Made by a program: the position numbers and the translations under genes. The notes below the pieces were generated by a model. It searched no databases and was not told the DNA's origin. It was given only the letters and a program-made list of their open reading frames with translations. 64,000 bases of DNA from Symbiodinium natans. Lineage: Eukaryota; Sar; Dinophyceae; Suessiales; Symbiodiniaceae. This document shows positions 12,325-24,057 of the stretch, piece after piece (the first letter of the stretch is position 1; each line of letters opens with the position of its first letter). The stretch is from NCBI GenBank assembly GCA_905221605.1, contig CAJNDS010002478.1, positions 170,864 to 234,863 on the forward strand. The letters are read 5' to 3'.

Positions 12325-12791
12325 TCCTCCAGGGATAACCTGGACTCTTTGCCTGTTTTGACCAACCCCCTTCGTCTGACGTCACCATGCTCACTTTTGC
12401 TCATTGCTCTTAACAACCTGAGAACGATGTCTGCCTCAACCCTCTCAAGGCTTCAAACCTCTTGACCTAAGCACAGCATCATGAACTGTTCTTGGGAGCT
12501 TACTGGATGGCAACCTCCGCCTAATCCGGGTGCAGCACCGTGATGGGTTGCGCTTTTTTTTCGGATACCAGAAAGGACAGGATCCCTTCACTAGGCGCTG
12601 TGTGCGACTCTGCACTCTGCACGATTCTGTGCTAGGAGTGGTGATGTGCCAGAGCCCTGGTTCTTGGCTTCAACCGGCCCCAAAACCATCATCCTGTGCC
12701 AGCTGAACATCCCGCGCAGCGAAAGCCAAATCCTAAACTCAAAAACTCCCTAAGCCCCCCAAAAAACATGGAAGCTCGCAGCCTGTCCGAG

Positions 12792-13521
12792 GCTCCGGAG
12801 AGTGGGCGCGGCTGCGCTGGGCGTGGTGGCCCGGAGGTCTTTGCTTCGGGTCATGTCCTTTTTTGGTGGGGGTTTGAGTTTTCAGGGATGAGGGGATATT
12901 CTGGATGGAACGTGCCAGTTCTGGCATGAACCATGACAGCAGTGATCCTGGGAAAGCTTGGGGTCGGGGTGGCAGGCAAGTCTAAGCCTCTGAAAGGCCC
13001 AAGTAGCCAGAGAACCACCTCGATCGTACTCCCAACAAGGGATCTTACAGCTCAACAGCCCCTGATTCCACCACCACCCTACTCTTTCCTCAAGTCCCTC
13101 GTGTCAAGTTATGGGCTTGTTGGCTCTTGTCTCTAAGTTGACAAAACAGTTCGAATCTTACCCTGAACCCTCAAGCCCGAAGCCTTTTTTTCCATCCTAC
13201 CCAGGCAAGAAGCCCACATCTGACCACTGAGGTGGCCTCGGCAGCCAAAGTGCCGCCGACCGTGCCCTGGCGGGGGCCCTGAAGGCCAAGTTGGGGCCTT
13301 CAGAGTTTTGTTGCCGGTCTGTCTCAGCTTCAGTGTGCCCCAACGCTGGCCAGGATGGCGTCCTGGGGCGAGTGTACAGGCTCCCTGGGCTTTGCTTTGG
13401 GTCTCAGCCAAGCTTGTCAAAACCGCACGTCTTCGAAGCAAGGTCAGAAATGGTAGCCAGGGCTGTACGCCAAGCCGAAGATTTGCAGCGAGCGTTCCGC
13501 AGTCGGGGCTTTGTGCATTAG
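12792..13521 (+). CDS. Last three exons of an unidentified gene
   Basis: Exons 12792-12828, 13232-13275 and 13443-13521 join in phase (0, then 2). They read LRRVGAAALGVV, VASAAKVPPTVPWRG and SEMVARAVRQAEDLQRAFRS ending RGFVH with TAG at 13519-13521. Both introns are GC-AG with AG|G acceptors, and the second is 167 nt. C-rich degenerate telomere-like sequence precedes the first two exons and G-rich sequence follows them. No family recognised. Confidence 0.4.
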
Positions 13522-13599
13522 AGCGGGCTGCGTTGGGGTGTGGGAGAGCTTCAAGTTTGTTTTTCCCCCGTACAATGCAATGCAAAGCTTTTGACAGTT

Positions 13600-16500
13600 T
13601 GACAACTAGTGAAGGGTATAGTCAGCGGTTGCATTGGCAGGAGCCGCACATTGCCGTTGCCTCCATGAGTTATAAACTCAGCGATTGTGAGAAGGATGTC
13701 TTCCATCCTTGAAGCCCAAAAAATCAAGAATCTTTCATCTTCAGCCCCAGCAAAAAAAATCTCAACCACTGGAACGAAGGCCGCGCTGCGATGCAGCAGC
13801 AGGCGACCTGGTAGCGGCTCGAACTGCAGCTTCGCCGCTGCAGCGGCCCCGGCTGAGGGAAGAGGGTGCGTGAGGGGAGTCTGTGACCCAAGTGTGAACA
13901 AGTACAGAGTGCATGAAGGAGTCTATGACCCAAATGTGAACAAGTACAGAGCAGCTCTGCTACGTTCATCTGCCGTGACCTAGTGCCGCAATGGTTTCCA
14001 AATTCCACATCGACTTCGCGCGCTGTTTGCCGAAGCGAAGTCTTTTTTAAGCAGCAAGCAGAGCAAGAACCCCGATGCCACAAGCCAATCTTTGCCACAG
14101 TCGAAATGCTTGTTTCTCAGTAAGCAGATCGTGGGAACCCACCCTGATTCCTTTGCTGTGATTTGCTGAAATTTGAACGGGCAATCCGGTGTTGCCTTGC
14201 GCTGAGGTGGCTTCCATCCGTGGGTGCCGCGGAGCCCAGAGATTCTCGGGATGGTTCAAGGCTCCGCTCAGGACCTCATAGCACAGGAGCTGCTTCCGTG
14301 GTCGTGGCCATTTTTTGTCGACATCCGTAGAAGGAGTGTTATGGTTCAGAGTTGGGAGCCTGGCGGCGCCATCCATCTTCAAGGTAGTTCTTACACACCG
14401 TGTGCGCCGTGAATCAAGTCTGGGAGCACCTGGCGGCTTTCGAACTCACGGTGTCTATCTTCAACGCGGTTGCCATAGTTTCTTCCAAGATCCTCAGGAA
14501 TCATGTGAGTCAGGATGACGGTAAAACGTTCGTTTAAGTCCCACATCCTGAAGCCCCAACGCTCTCGCCTTGAATCCCTGGAGCGCCACAACCTCAAAGC
14601 CGCAATTCCACACCGTAGCCCACAACAACTTGTTTATACCGGAGAGCTTAACCCCAGGTGGGTACTTGGTCCTGGGGCAACGAGTCCTTCGGTCGGGCTC
14701 TCGGAGGAAATTTGAGGCTTTGGTTAGGTGGTGTAGGGGACGGGGCTTAGGGGATTCACTCGTTGTGTCGAGTCTGAGTCACCCCAATCCTCAATCCCCA
14801 ATTCTCAATACAGTACCTCCACCTTGGTAGGAGGGCCATGTGAAAACCGTTGAAAACCTCCCCAGAACCAGGAGCGGTGGCTTCTTGTTTAGCTCTCGTC
14901 TCGTCTCTCTCCCTCTCTCTCTCTCTCTTGACGTCTTTTGCCCCATTCTCGGGTTGTTGCTCGTTTCCTCGCCTCCTCGGTTCCTGGACTGCCCCCCCTC
15001 CCCCCCCCCCCCCCCCCTCCAAGAAAACAATAAAACTTGCGGAGAACCTGCCGAGCAAATCTGAAATGTCGTTCTGCAGAGAAGCCTGGAGCACAAGCCC
15101 GGATGAAGTAAATAATTGCCATGTTGTCTGGAGAGCTGTTCGCCAAGGTCGTTGGAACCCGACTCTAAGCAAAGGGAGTAGATTGGGTTTGGGTTGAGGG
15201 AGCTCTGCCCAAGAGCGTGGCAAGTCACTGCGGAATTGGCCTGGCGTTTAGGCTTGGGGCTTCAAGTCAGACGATGTTCTCGCGCAGGCCACCAACACGT
15301 GGCACCTGGCTCCCCAGCTGCCAAGGCGGCTGGCACACAAAATAGCGCGGACATGAGCGCAGAGGAACTTAAGAATTGCAAACGTCTTCCGGTGTAACAG
15401 GATCTGAGGCCGATCATTTCGGGCCAGTGGGTCGGACTTTGCTTCGTTGAGAGAAGCATGGCCGCTGTTGCTGTCTCACGCCCGAAAGACGTGCCTCTTC
15501 GTCCTTTCTCCCGTGCCGTCTGTGTGGTGACCTTCAATCTCCAAAAGTGAAAAAAGAGCTCAGAGACTTGCATAAAATACAAAGCGCTTTAGAAACGAAC
15601 GAGAGGAGGCAGCTGCCAGCACTTTCAAGGCGGCGACCGGCGCGGAGCCTCAGCTGAGGGCCCTGAGAGCGAGGCGTTTTTGCTGGGAAGGGGTGGAGAT
15701 GCTTTTCTTGAAAGATACAGAGGCCACTCCCCACGGCCACCTTCCCAGCGCTTCACATGGTGGTTCGGTGGCGTCAGGGTTTGCTTCCGGGTCTGTAGGG
15801 TATGGGCTCGAGACTGCCGAGGGCTTTGAAGGCTGTAGGGTCTGGGGAAACGGGCCGAAAGATTAGATTCCGAGCTTGTTGCACGGGCGAACCACAGGTG
15901 AGTTGCGAAGGGCGCTTCAAGCCTCAAGCCCCCACCCGCAAGCCCAGGTCAGGCTTGTTGGGAGGCCTGTTTTTTAGAGAGTCCAAGTGTTGAGGCCTTG
16001 GCAGCTATTTCTTCGACTCGGCGCCAACTTATGGGCGAGGCGACCTGGCCTGAACCTTGAAGCCCGACGCCTCTTGGCTGTAAGCTCCGATGCGAGATCC
16101 TCCGCCCCCTATACTCTCTACCCAAGTCTGCGCCCGAAATATCCCTCCAGGTTTGGGCGTGTATTGGAGGGGGGGTCCGGAGGGGGGATCCAATACATAT
16201 CCTAATGGGTTTCCTAGGGAGAGCAGGAAGGGAAATGTATTGAAGGGTCTCCTGTCAGATGCCATTAAAGCTTGCTGCAGCACAGCAACACCAAAGAAGT
16301 TATGGCCATGCTTCTTGTCGCTTCGGTTGCGCCTCTTGCGTGTGATTTGCCTGCTACCTGACACATCCCCCCCTCCCCCTCCCCCAATACATTAGCAACA
16401 GGGTCGTAATGTATTCTAGCCCTCCCCCCTCCCCTTAGGCAGCTGTAGGGAGGGATCCCGAAATCATGAACCTGGAGCGTTCTGGCTTTGAAAGTTGAGG

Positions 16501-16700
16501 TGGCGAAGGGTCCTACTGTCAGTCCCAGGTGTAGCGGAGAATCTTAACCAATCAGAGGGTCCTCAAACCACCAAACTGCTGGAACCCCATGAGGGCTTTG
16601 TAAAATGCATCTCTCAAGCTGAGAACACCATGCTTAGGGCTGACCTGGTTTTCGTAGGTGCCCACCTTGTTTTCGTAGGTGCTTGGTATGAGTAGTCAGG
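13600..16700. other. No recognisable gene
   Basis: Apart from the 42-bp duplication, this holds a CT run (14908-14930), a C run (14991-15018) and weak open frames on both strands, such as 14224-14412 (+, PEILGMVQGSAQDLIAQELL) and 16495-16695 (+, ends in two copies of VFVGA from an 18-bp duplication). None is assignable. Confidence 0.4.
13876..13951 (+). repeat. Two 34-bp direct copies with 42-bp period
   Basis: GGAGTCTGTGACCCAAGTGT... at 13876-13909 recurs at 13918-13951 with two mismatches. The period is a multiple of three, and in the open + frame it gives GVCDPSVNKYR and GVYDPNVNKYR. This could be a protein repeat or a chance in-frame duplication. Confidence 0.8.
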
Positions 16701-16749
16701 GGGGCAGCCAAGCCACGACCGCGCCTCGTCGTCGTGGACGTCTTGGGGG

Positions 16750-19249
16750 GTGTAAAATCTTTTCTCTCAAACCTCCCTCCATTTAAGAAACCCTCGTCAC
16801 GCAAAACAGGCCAAAAGAAACTGGTGCGCCTCCTCCTGCTGGCACGGACATGCTCGACGACGAAGCGCGCACACCACCGATGAGAACGCGTGCGCGCCTC
16901 CAGGACGCAAGCAAGCGACTGCAACTGCTGTAGCTCGCGAAAAGGAGAGCCAAGCCACGAGCGATGCATCCACCACCGACCCCATCCCTTCCCACCTCTG
17001 GCACTCCGAGGACCAAGGAACAAACGGGCCTCCGGCAACCACATCACAGGACCACGAGGAAAACATCACCAAAAGGCGGGTTCACAGCAAAATAGGAGGC
17101 AGCAAAGACCCGACATGCGGCGGAACCGCGCAAAAGAGAAACACAAAGGAGACGCAACCCGAGGGCTCAGCATGGAACCGACCAACACGAGGTGCCATCC
17201 AGCAATTCGAGACTCCAGCCAGCTAAAAAAGGGCCCAGAGCGACGATCGCCCCCTGGCCGGACCATGTCGCCCGAGAACCGCAGCGAAGCAAGACGCACG
17301 ACAGGACGACCGCGCTTCGCAGCCGCCGCGAAGGACGGACCTCCAAGCGATCAGCCCGCCGCAGTCGAACCCGGCAAGCCCGACGGCCCAGAACATGGCA
17401 CTGGCGTTCGAAGCATACGCAGTTACGCTGGAAGCTTCGGTGACCAGCAGGCTCCGGCTCTACGCTTGCCAACACGAGTGCCCGAGCGAAAAGGAACTCC
17501 GAGCCAGGGTACACAAAACCGCCCAGCTGCGTTGTATCTCAAGCACGATGCGTGGCATCCACCCGATGCCGTTTACATGCAGGGCTCCTCAACGAAAGGC
17601 AGACTTCCGTTACGCGAAGTCTATGAGGTGGCCTTCCTGGAGCAGGTGCTGCGCATCCTTCCAGAAAACGCAATTGGTTGCGTTTGGCAGCAGCAAGGCT
17701 GGGATGTCCTCTTTGCCCCGACCGCGATGCGGAGGGGCACCTGTGTACTGGCATGGCAAATCTCCCGCGCTTCGCGTTCAAGGTCTGTCCCAACAATGCA
17801 GCTTGGGACCGCTGGGGCTTCAGCCTCTGCGAAGGCGAGGACCCTCTCCATCCTTTGAGGAATTCTTCAGGCTGGCGCGCGGCAAACCTGCAACGGCTGC
17901 CTCCAGAAACTTGAAACGCGTGTATGGAAAGCGCACTTATCCCATGTACTTCGCGAACCTTCAAGCAGGAGGTCCTCGCATACCTGGACGGTCGGAAGAA
18001 GAACCCAGGAATCGAGCGAGCGCCGTCTCCCACGCGAGCGGCGTTTGCGAAGTCCAATGGCCGAGTCAAGAAGAAGCCAGCACGGCTCAGTGCAAGGTCG
18101 CGAAAACAAAAAGGCCGCTGTTGCTCCAGTTCCGCATGCTCTCTTTGAGGGCCATGCATCAGCACTCTCGGTATCCCAAATTCCGAAGTCTGCTAGAATT
18201 GCTAGAAGAACCCGTGAATCCCTTGAGCTCGCGGAACCCTGGTGGCAGGCTTTGCAGAGGAGAGCCGGGCACCGAGTGCGCGACGTGTTGAGCTTGGGGG
18301 CTTTTGGAAGGTTGGCAAATATAGCGCTCAAACAAGAAGCTAAGGGCTCAATGCGCATCTTTGGCGTTTTGTGGGGTGTCGGGTCCCAGTTGATCTTCAC
18401 TGTCGTTCTCAATGACTCCCGCAGCAGCGGGTTGAAGTGCAGCAACCTCGGCCGGTAGGTGGCTTTCTGGACGCCTGGCTTTTCACACGGCTACTCGAAA
18501 CCAACAAGGAGGAGCAACAACGCTCAAAAGGGAAATGCAGACCCACAGTCCGACCATCGAGGAAGGCAAGGAGTCCTCGATTTCAGAGAACATCCCTAAC
18601 CTGCCAGGCCCACTCAGAGGCAAATTCGACATCAGGAAGGCCTTCAGTTCAACGGCGTCCAGACACTTCTGCTGCACGGGGCTGCGGGAAGCAGTGTGCA
18701 GGCAGCGGGCCCAAACACAGGCGGGAAGGAGCAAGGATTGTGAAATGCGGACGTCAATGTCAAGCTGAGCGGCGTGAAGCCGAACGCAAGCAAAAAACTG
18801 AGGCGTAGGATGGGGAGAGGGGGTGACCAGTGCCCCCCTCCAAGCGCCAAAGAACGGATGTCGCCTCTAGGCCCTCAGTTGTTGACACAAATATTCTGCC
18901 AAAGCCTCCTCAACGCGCCAAAACAAAGGCTTGGGCCATCTGGCGACGACGACCGGCCACTTCTCAGTGGTGGCCACGCGGGCCCGGCGCATGTTTGGAT
19001 TCGGTGTCCTATTCTTGTATTCGGGCTGAAGGCTCGAAGGGCAGGAGTGGGGCAAGGCAGAGGGGCAAAGGTCTGACAAGTCTATTGGTGGTGTTTAGGG
19101 ATGAGGTGGGCAGAGCTGGAGCCAGGAAACACTTCCCTCGCGCCGGGCCACGCGACCTCGCTGCAGCTGTCGTCACCACCGCCAGGGAGGCCCCTACGGC
19201 GCCTGATGGGTTGAGGTTCAAAATGTCCAAGGTTCTCTCGTGGGCTTGA
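16750..19249 (+). other. Intron-poor GC-rich coding-like block, possibly a decayed mobile element
   Basis: For about 2.5 kb the telomere-like repeats vanish and open frames overlap in several phases. The longest runs 16890-17858, and others run 17395-18291 and 18830-19249. Early parts are Pro/Arg-rich (PPPAGTDMLDDEARTPPMRT), later ones look globular (LPLREVYEVAFLEQVLRILP, WWQALQRRAGHRVRDVLSLG). Good-looking protein jumps between frames, as in a gene eroded by frameshifts. No reverse transcriptase, integrase or transposase motif is visible and no terminal repeats were seen. It could instead be a long exon of an unknown gene. Confidence 0.35.
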
Positions 19250-20797
19250 GGCATCGAGGCGGCCGTCCATTGGTGTCTTCAGGCATTGGGTGAGGGGTGC
19301 GCCTAACCGTCCTAGACTTTGAATTTGAGCTCCGGGGATGAAGCTTTTGAGCTCCGGAAATAGATCTTGCGGAGCTGGAGCCCAAACCGACTCGACTCCG
19401 AATGCTCTAAATGACGTGAATGCAGCAATCTGAAAGTCTGAAAGGGCTTGACCACGTTTGTTTTTTGGTTTTGAGCTGAGGCTTTCTTCGGATCGAAGTT
19501 GATTCGGGCGAGGACTGTCAGGCGTTTAGGATGGTTTAGGGTGGTTTAGGACTCGAGGCTTCAGGTTTTTTGATTTTGCTTGCAACTCCTTAACCCTTCA
19601 CACTAGCCCAAAACCGAACACAGAAGGGCCAATGTTGAACCACTGAACTGGACCACACAGGGGTGGGCCGGACTGTTTGACAAAGAACCGCCTCTGAATT
19701 TGAACTGGGGATTTATTGCAGCTTCTTGGGGCTTAAGTGTTTGAAGGCCACGTGGTGTGGATGAGGGCTGGACTGCATCTTTGTGTGCCTTTTGGCCAAC
19801 ATCGATCACGTGACCCAAAGCCAGACACTTTGAACCTCAGGCTGCCGCCCGACTGCAGCTTGAGCATGGGGCCCAGCACCAAACATGGCTTGAAAGAAAG
19901 CCCAATAATATTCCTAGAAACAAACCCCCTAAATTATAGCGATTTTGTGAGCGCTTGGGAGCCTCCAGCCCGACAGCCTGCAAAGGCTAAAGCCTTGGCA
20001 AAGTCTTTCCTGGCTGTTCCGTCGTGAATCGAAGATTAGGCAGTTAGAGCCCCCAAGACTTTCAAATTCTGAGCAAGTCTGAAGGGCCCAACCGAGGTCA
20101 GTGGAGCTCCTCCAGCTGTGCGGGGCCTGGGAGGGCGGCGCAAGTGCGGCTTGCCGGGCCCATTGAGCCCTTAACAAGAAGCTGCCGCGCACCGCCGGAG
20201 CGCCCCTTTCTTGGCCGCGTTTTGTCCGGAAGCGCTCAGGCACCGCCCGGCCGAGCCGCCGTGCAGCCTCGAGGCCTCTGTGTCATGTGAAGGGGTGTGG
20301 TGAGGGCGTTGGGTAGAGTTGCAGTGTTCAGTGTCTTCCTTCCGGTGGCTGGTTGCAGGCAGCAGGCCATCCACATCGACCGGAGATTCCCCCTAGCTCT
20401 GAACCCTATATAAAGACGTGAATCCTGACGCCCTAAACTTTCCTAAGCGCTTAACCTGAGAGCTGTAGGCCCAGGCGGATGCCCTGGCTTCTGCCGCCCA
20501 GACCTCACGGCAGCCGAAAGCGCACAAACCGGAGGTTAGCATGGTTTGGGTGTCTGCATTCTGAATATCCATACAGAGCGGCTTGCAGGAAAAGACTTTA
20601 CTTACCATATTGGGCGCTGCTTGAAGGATCCAGGGCAACTACTGTGACTACCGTAGACCACTATTCTGAAACCGTCCAGATCCCGAGGCTCTGTTGAGGC
20701 GCCCTAAAGCAGCTATTCGGGCATTCCAAGACCAGCCTCTCTCCTTCTAAACCCTGCCCTACAGCCTTTCCCTCAAGACTCGGGGGGCGGTTACAAG

Positions 20798-21888
20798 GTC
20801 AAAGCCGGCGCAGCCAAGGCAGTAGGCGCCAGGGACCCAGCCAGCGCAGTGAGCGGGCGCCCAGGCTAGATTTATGGTCCTTATGGTTTCAGCTGAGTTC
20901 GTAGCTCCAAGTAGAAGCTGGCTGAAGGTCGCCACCTATCATGTTTGCCGGGGTTGCAGATACGGGGAATGGCTTCGTTGGCTCCAACGTCTTTATGCCA
21001 AAGTGCCCCCCCCCGCCCGTGATATACGGCAAAACGTAACTCACAATGTTCACCTGATCGGTGAGCCCATTGAGGTTTGCAACTTCTCCCTCGCGGAGCT
21101 CCGAGTCGTGCATGACCGCCTGAAATCGGTGCATGGCCTCCCACTGAGTACCTGCCAGGCAACCCTCCACATCAGGGCCAACGAATCTGAAGCCATGGCC
21201 TTCGAAAGTTTTTTCAATGCAGCTTCTAGGCATGAGGAGGATTCTTCATTGTCAGGAGAAGTTTCTCGACATGCTTCTTGCTTCGAGAGTCTAGGAAATC
21301 AAAATTTGGGTTTCGGATCGCGAGGCTTGCGGGCGGACAGGATTAAGATTTTGCGTCGTGGTCTTTGAAAGGGGATTATTCCGAAAAGCCCAGTTGGATG
21401 GAGCGACGACGCAGTAGAGCATCAGCATGAGCCCAAGCCTCTCCTTACACATCCAGTTGGGCAGGTGGAGCTGTCGCTGCTGCGCCAGCTCCCCGTGTCA
21501 TCGGGCTTGGCCAGAGCCCCAGAATGCCGGCTGAGATGTCCATGCACCAGAGGTCCTCATCGTTTTTGTTCTGCTCAGCTCTTCAGCTGCTGGCCTGTAT
21601 GCAACTTCAGCCCCGCTCACCCAAGCGCACCAAGTCCCACTTTTCCCTACAAATCCTGACGTCCGATCAGGTGAACGGCTGCCGAGAGCTGGGCGTCACG
21701 GCGCGACTTGTAGCACTGTGCGGGTCACAACCATGTTCTGAGCGCAGACAGACTCTGGCTTGACGGACCTTCCATGGTTTTTAGAGGGCAAAAACCTTTG
21801 CAAGAAGTATTTGTTTCAAGATGTGGTTCTGCCAGTGGAGGTCCTGGCCTTCTCGCCTTTGGCTATGGGCCGGCTCAGCGGGCGCTAC
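20798..21888 (+). CDS. Aldo/keto reductase, middle part only
   Basis: NADPH-dependent aldo/keto reductase of the (beta/alpha)8 barrel family. Exons 20798-20827, 21075-21158, 21465-21509, 21671-21700 and 21841-21888 join in phase 0. They read VKAGAAKAVG, VCNFSLAELRVVHDRLKSVHGLPLSTCQ (quoted in pieces: VCNFSLAELR, then HGLPLSTCQ), VELSLLRQLPVSSGL, VNGCRELGVT and VLAFSPLAMGRLSGRY. This matches the family run GxxKAVGVSNFS...L..NQVEYSLL...CxELGVTxLAYSPLxxGxLTGKY. All four introns are GC-AG with AG|G acceptors. The N-terminal half, with the catalytic Asp/Tyr/Lys/His, was not found upstream. A possible further exon starts at 21923, but PRXL2 begins at 22069, leaving no room for the ~90 C-terminal residues. 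It may be a truncated copy or have exons I missed. Confidence 0.82.
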
Positions 21889-22059
21889 GCAGCAGCCTGA
21901 TGTTTTCGGTGCTGTTTTTCAGGGATCTCTGGCCCAAAGGCCCAAGGACCAAGGTCCTCCCAAGACACGGCTGCCTGCGATGCCTGTCATCTGACTCTTT
22001 ATGCTCCGGCTCGCCAGCCCATTTGTAGACCTTCGGTGCCCTCTCAATGCCGCGGTAGG

Positions 22060-22068
22060 TTTATAGGG
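22060..22068 (+). promoter_or_regulatory. Possible spliced-leader acceptor before PRXL2
   Basis: TTTATAG|GG lies 2 nt before the tandem ATGs of PRXL2. In dinoflagellates mRNAs receive a trans-spliced leader at an AG acceptor, and this AG|G matches the cis-acceptor rule of the window. An in-frame upstream ATG at 22036 is the alternative start and would place the AG inside the coding sequence. This is inference only. Confidence 0.3.
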
Positions 22069-24057
22069 ATGATGCCCAAAGAGAGGCGACGGTGTCTCAA
22101 CTTGTGCCTGCTGGCTGCAGTTCTCTGCGGCCTCGTGCCAAGCTGCAGCTTTGTGGGCTCCGGCTCCACGGTTTCTTGGGGGCATCCGGAACTTTGTGCA
22201 ACTTTGTGCAGTCTTCCCGGTGGAGTTTTCACAACAAAGCCGAGGCTTTGAAACCCACAGCGAGGGCTCGCGGACAGGTGGTCAGGGCCAGCTTCCAAAA
22301 CCCTTTGGAAGGGCCAGATGGGAAGATCGACCAGAAGAAGGCCTTTCGCAATCTGGATTTTTTTTGGGGCGTTTCCAAGGGTGCTCCTCACGCTTTAGGG
22401 GCTTCGGGGCGTTGAGTTGATCGGAGGTAGTAGCGCTAGCGGCCATGCAAGGTGGAGGGGGCGCTGGCCACAGGCTTGGACATCGCGAAAAACGTGGTCT
22501 TCGCCCTCTTCGATATCTTCAAGGAGCTTAAGTCAGCTGGTATAAGCCCCCGACCCCAAGCTTTCTAATGGAAGACCAGCCAAGCAGAGGAGCCGCCCCA
22601 AGAGGCGACGGGGAAGGATGCCCCGGGGCTCCTTGCGCTGAGCAGCGGGGTGCTGGAGACGCTCAAGGGCTGCCAAGTCCAGTCCGTGAAGGACGGTTCC
22701 TCGAAGGACCCAAGCTTGAAGCCACCAGTCACAAAGGAGGAGCACCAAGCATATGAGGAAGCAGGCTCCGAGAGTCGGTTTCTCTAGGGAAGTGAAGCTC
22801 CGGCTCCTTCCAGGACGCCGCGGCTCTCTGCACCTCGACGGGGGGCCTGGCCGTCTTCTTCCTCACGCACTTCGGAGACTTCAACTCCTGGGAGCTGGCG
22901 CAGCAGCTGCGCACCGCTCTCCGCGAGGGCCGCACGGGCTCTGCCCGGGTGGTCATGGTGTCTGGGTCCCAAGAGCTTTCAGTGTTCCCAACACCGTCCT
23001 AGGCCCTGGAAAATATGGGCAAGGAACCTCAGGAAAGCCAATGCTTTGAGATCACTTGTCAGTGTGCAGACAGGTGGGGATCGGTTCTGTGGACTCCGGC
23101 AAGCTCTTTGCGGAGCAGCTCGACCTGCCCGAGGCCTTGGAGCTCTACGCGGATCCGTCTGGCGCCTGCCATCAGGCCTTGGGCTTCAGCACTGGGGCCC
23201 TGCCGCAGTCCCTTGGGAACGGCAAGAAACCTCAAGAGTTCCCGGTAGGGACCTGCAAGGGGCCTCGGGCCCTCTAATCCTTTTTTTGATAATCATACAC
23301 TTGTATGATCACTTGTAAGTGGAAGTCAGGTACAAGGAGAACCTGAATCCCTACTTCCGGGTCTTCCTGATGCTTTTGGGAGTCGGCTCGCCAGGCACGA
23401 TCCGGACGGTCTTGGGAGGCTACTTCGGCAACACTGCCCTGGGCTCCGAGGAGGTCTCTTGGGTGGATGAGGCGCCTCTTAAGTACTCTGAACTTCCCTG
23501 ACCTCCTCAAACTCCTCAACCCCGTTTGGGAATTCTTATGTTGGGAGAGGATTTACAACAGATCCTTTTTAAATCACATCTACAATGGTTCGAGAGAAGG
23601 CGCTGAAGCAGGGCGCCCAGAAGGGCCGCTTCCCCACCTCGGTGCCGCGGCGCCTGCCCTGGGAAGAGAAACCCACGGATGGGGCCGAGGAGTGGGCAGA
23701 CCTGGCCACAGCGGGCTCCACGGCGTCTCGGTTGTAAGAAACTCTTGGGGAGTGGTCAGAAAGCTTTCGCATGCGAGAGAATAGGAGCTCTGTTTTTACG
23801 TCCAGGTGTGGAGCAACCGCGGCTTTGGGGAGACGGGCCTGCGGCCCTTCGAGCTGGCCACCGTCCGGCTCCAGAACATGGTCGGGGGCATCATCGCCAA
23901 CTGGGACAGCCTGAAGCCCGCGGACGACGAGCTCTTGGTCCAGCAGGGTGGTGCCATCATCTTCGACGGCGAGGAGGTGAAGTACTTCTTCCGAGATAAG
24001 GGCATCCTCACCTACGCCCCTGTTGCAACTGCTCTGAAGGCGTTGCCAAAGAAGTGA
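22069..24057 (+). CDS. Plastid-targeted peroxiredoxin-like PRXL2 / AhpC-TSA_2 domain protein
   Basis: Nine exons give a 386-residue protein: 22069-22170, 22278-22355, 22452-22523, 22590-22706, 22814-22957, 23074-23204, 23330-23471, 23600-23722, 23806-24057 (TGA). The start MMPKERRR, a hydrophobic core (LNLCLLAAVLCGLV) and then SCSFVGSGST look like a signal peptide followed by a transit peptide with Phe near its start, the bipartite type used for dinoflagellate plastids. The body has LAVFFLTHFGDFNSWELAQQL, VGIGSVDSGKLFAEQL, LYADPSGACHQALGF, LNPYFRVFLMLLGVGSPGT, RPFELATVRLQNM and QQGGAIIFDGEEVKYFF, typical of thioredoxin-fold PRXL2-like proteins of plants and cyanobacteria. The Cys pair seen in plant homologues (GCPSC) is GDFNS here, so a thiol peroxidase role is doubtful. 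Introns are 66-128 nt with GT, GA and GC donors and AG|G acceptors. The exon 4 and 6 edges are the least sure. Confidence 0.88.

Noticed and set aside
14391-14518. Second tRNA-like stretch (TTTCGAACTCACGG)
   Set aside because: The loop-like core lacks a complementary stem and no matching 5' half is present.
20889-21233. Minus-strand frame with protein-like runs (VANLNGLTDQVNIVSYVLPY)
   Set aside because: The + strand of the same region encodes a conserved aldo/keto reductase exon that fits neighbouring exons; the minus frame is its shadow.
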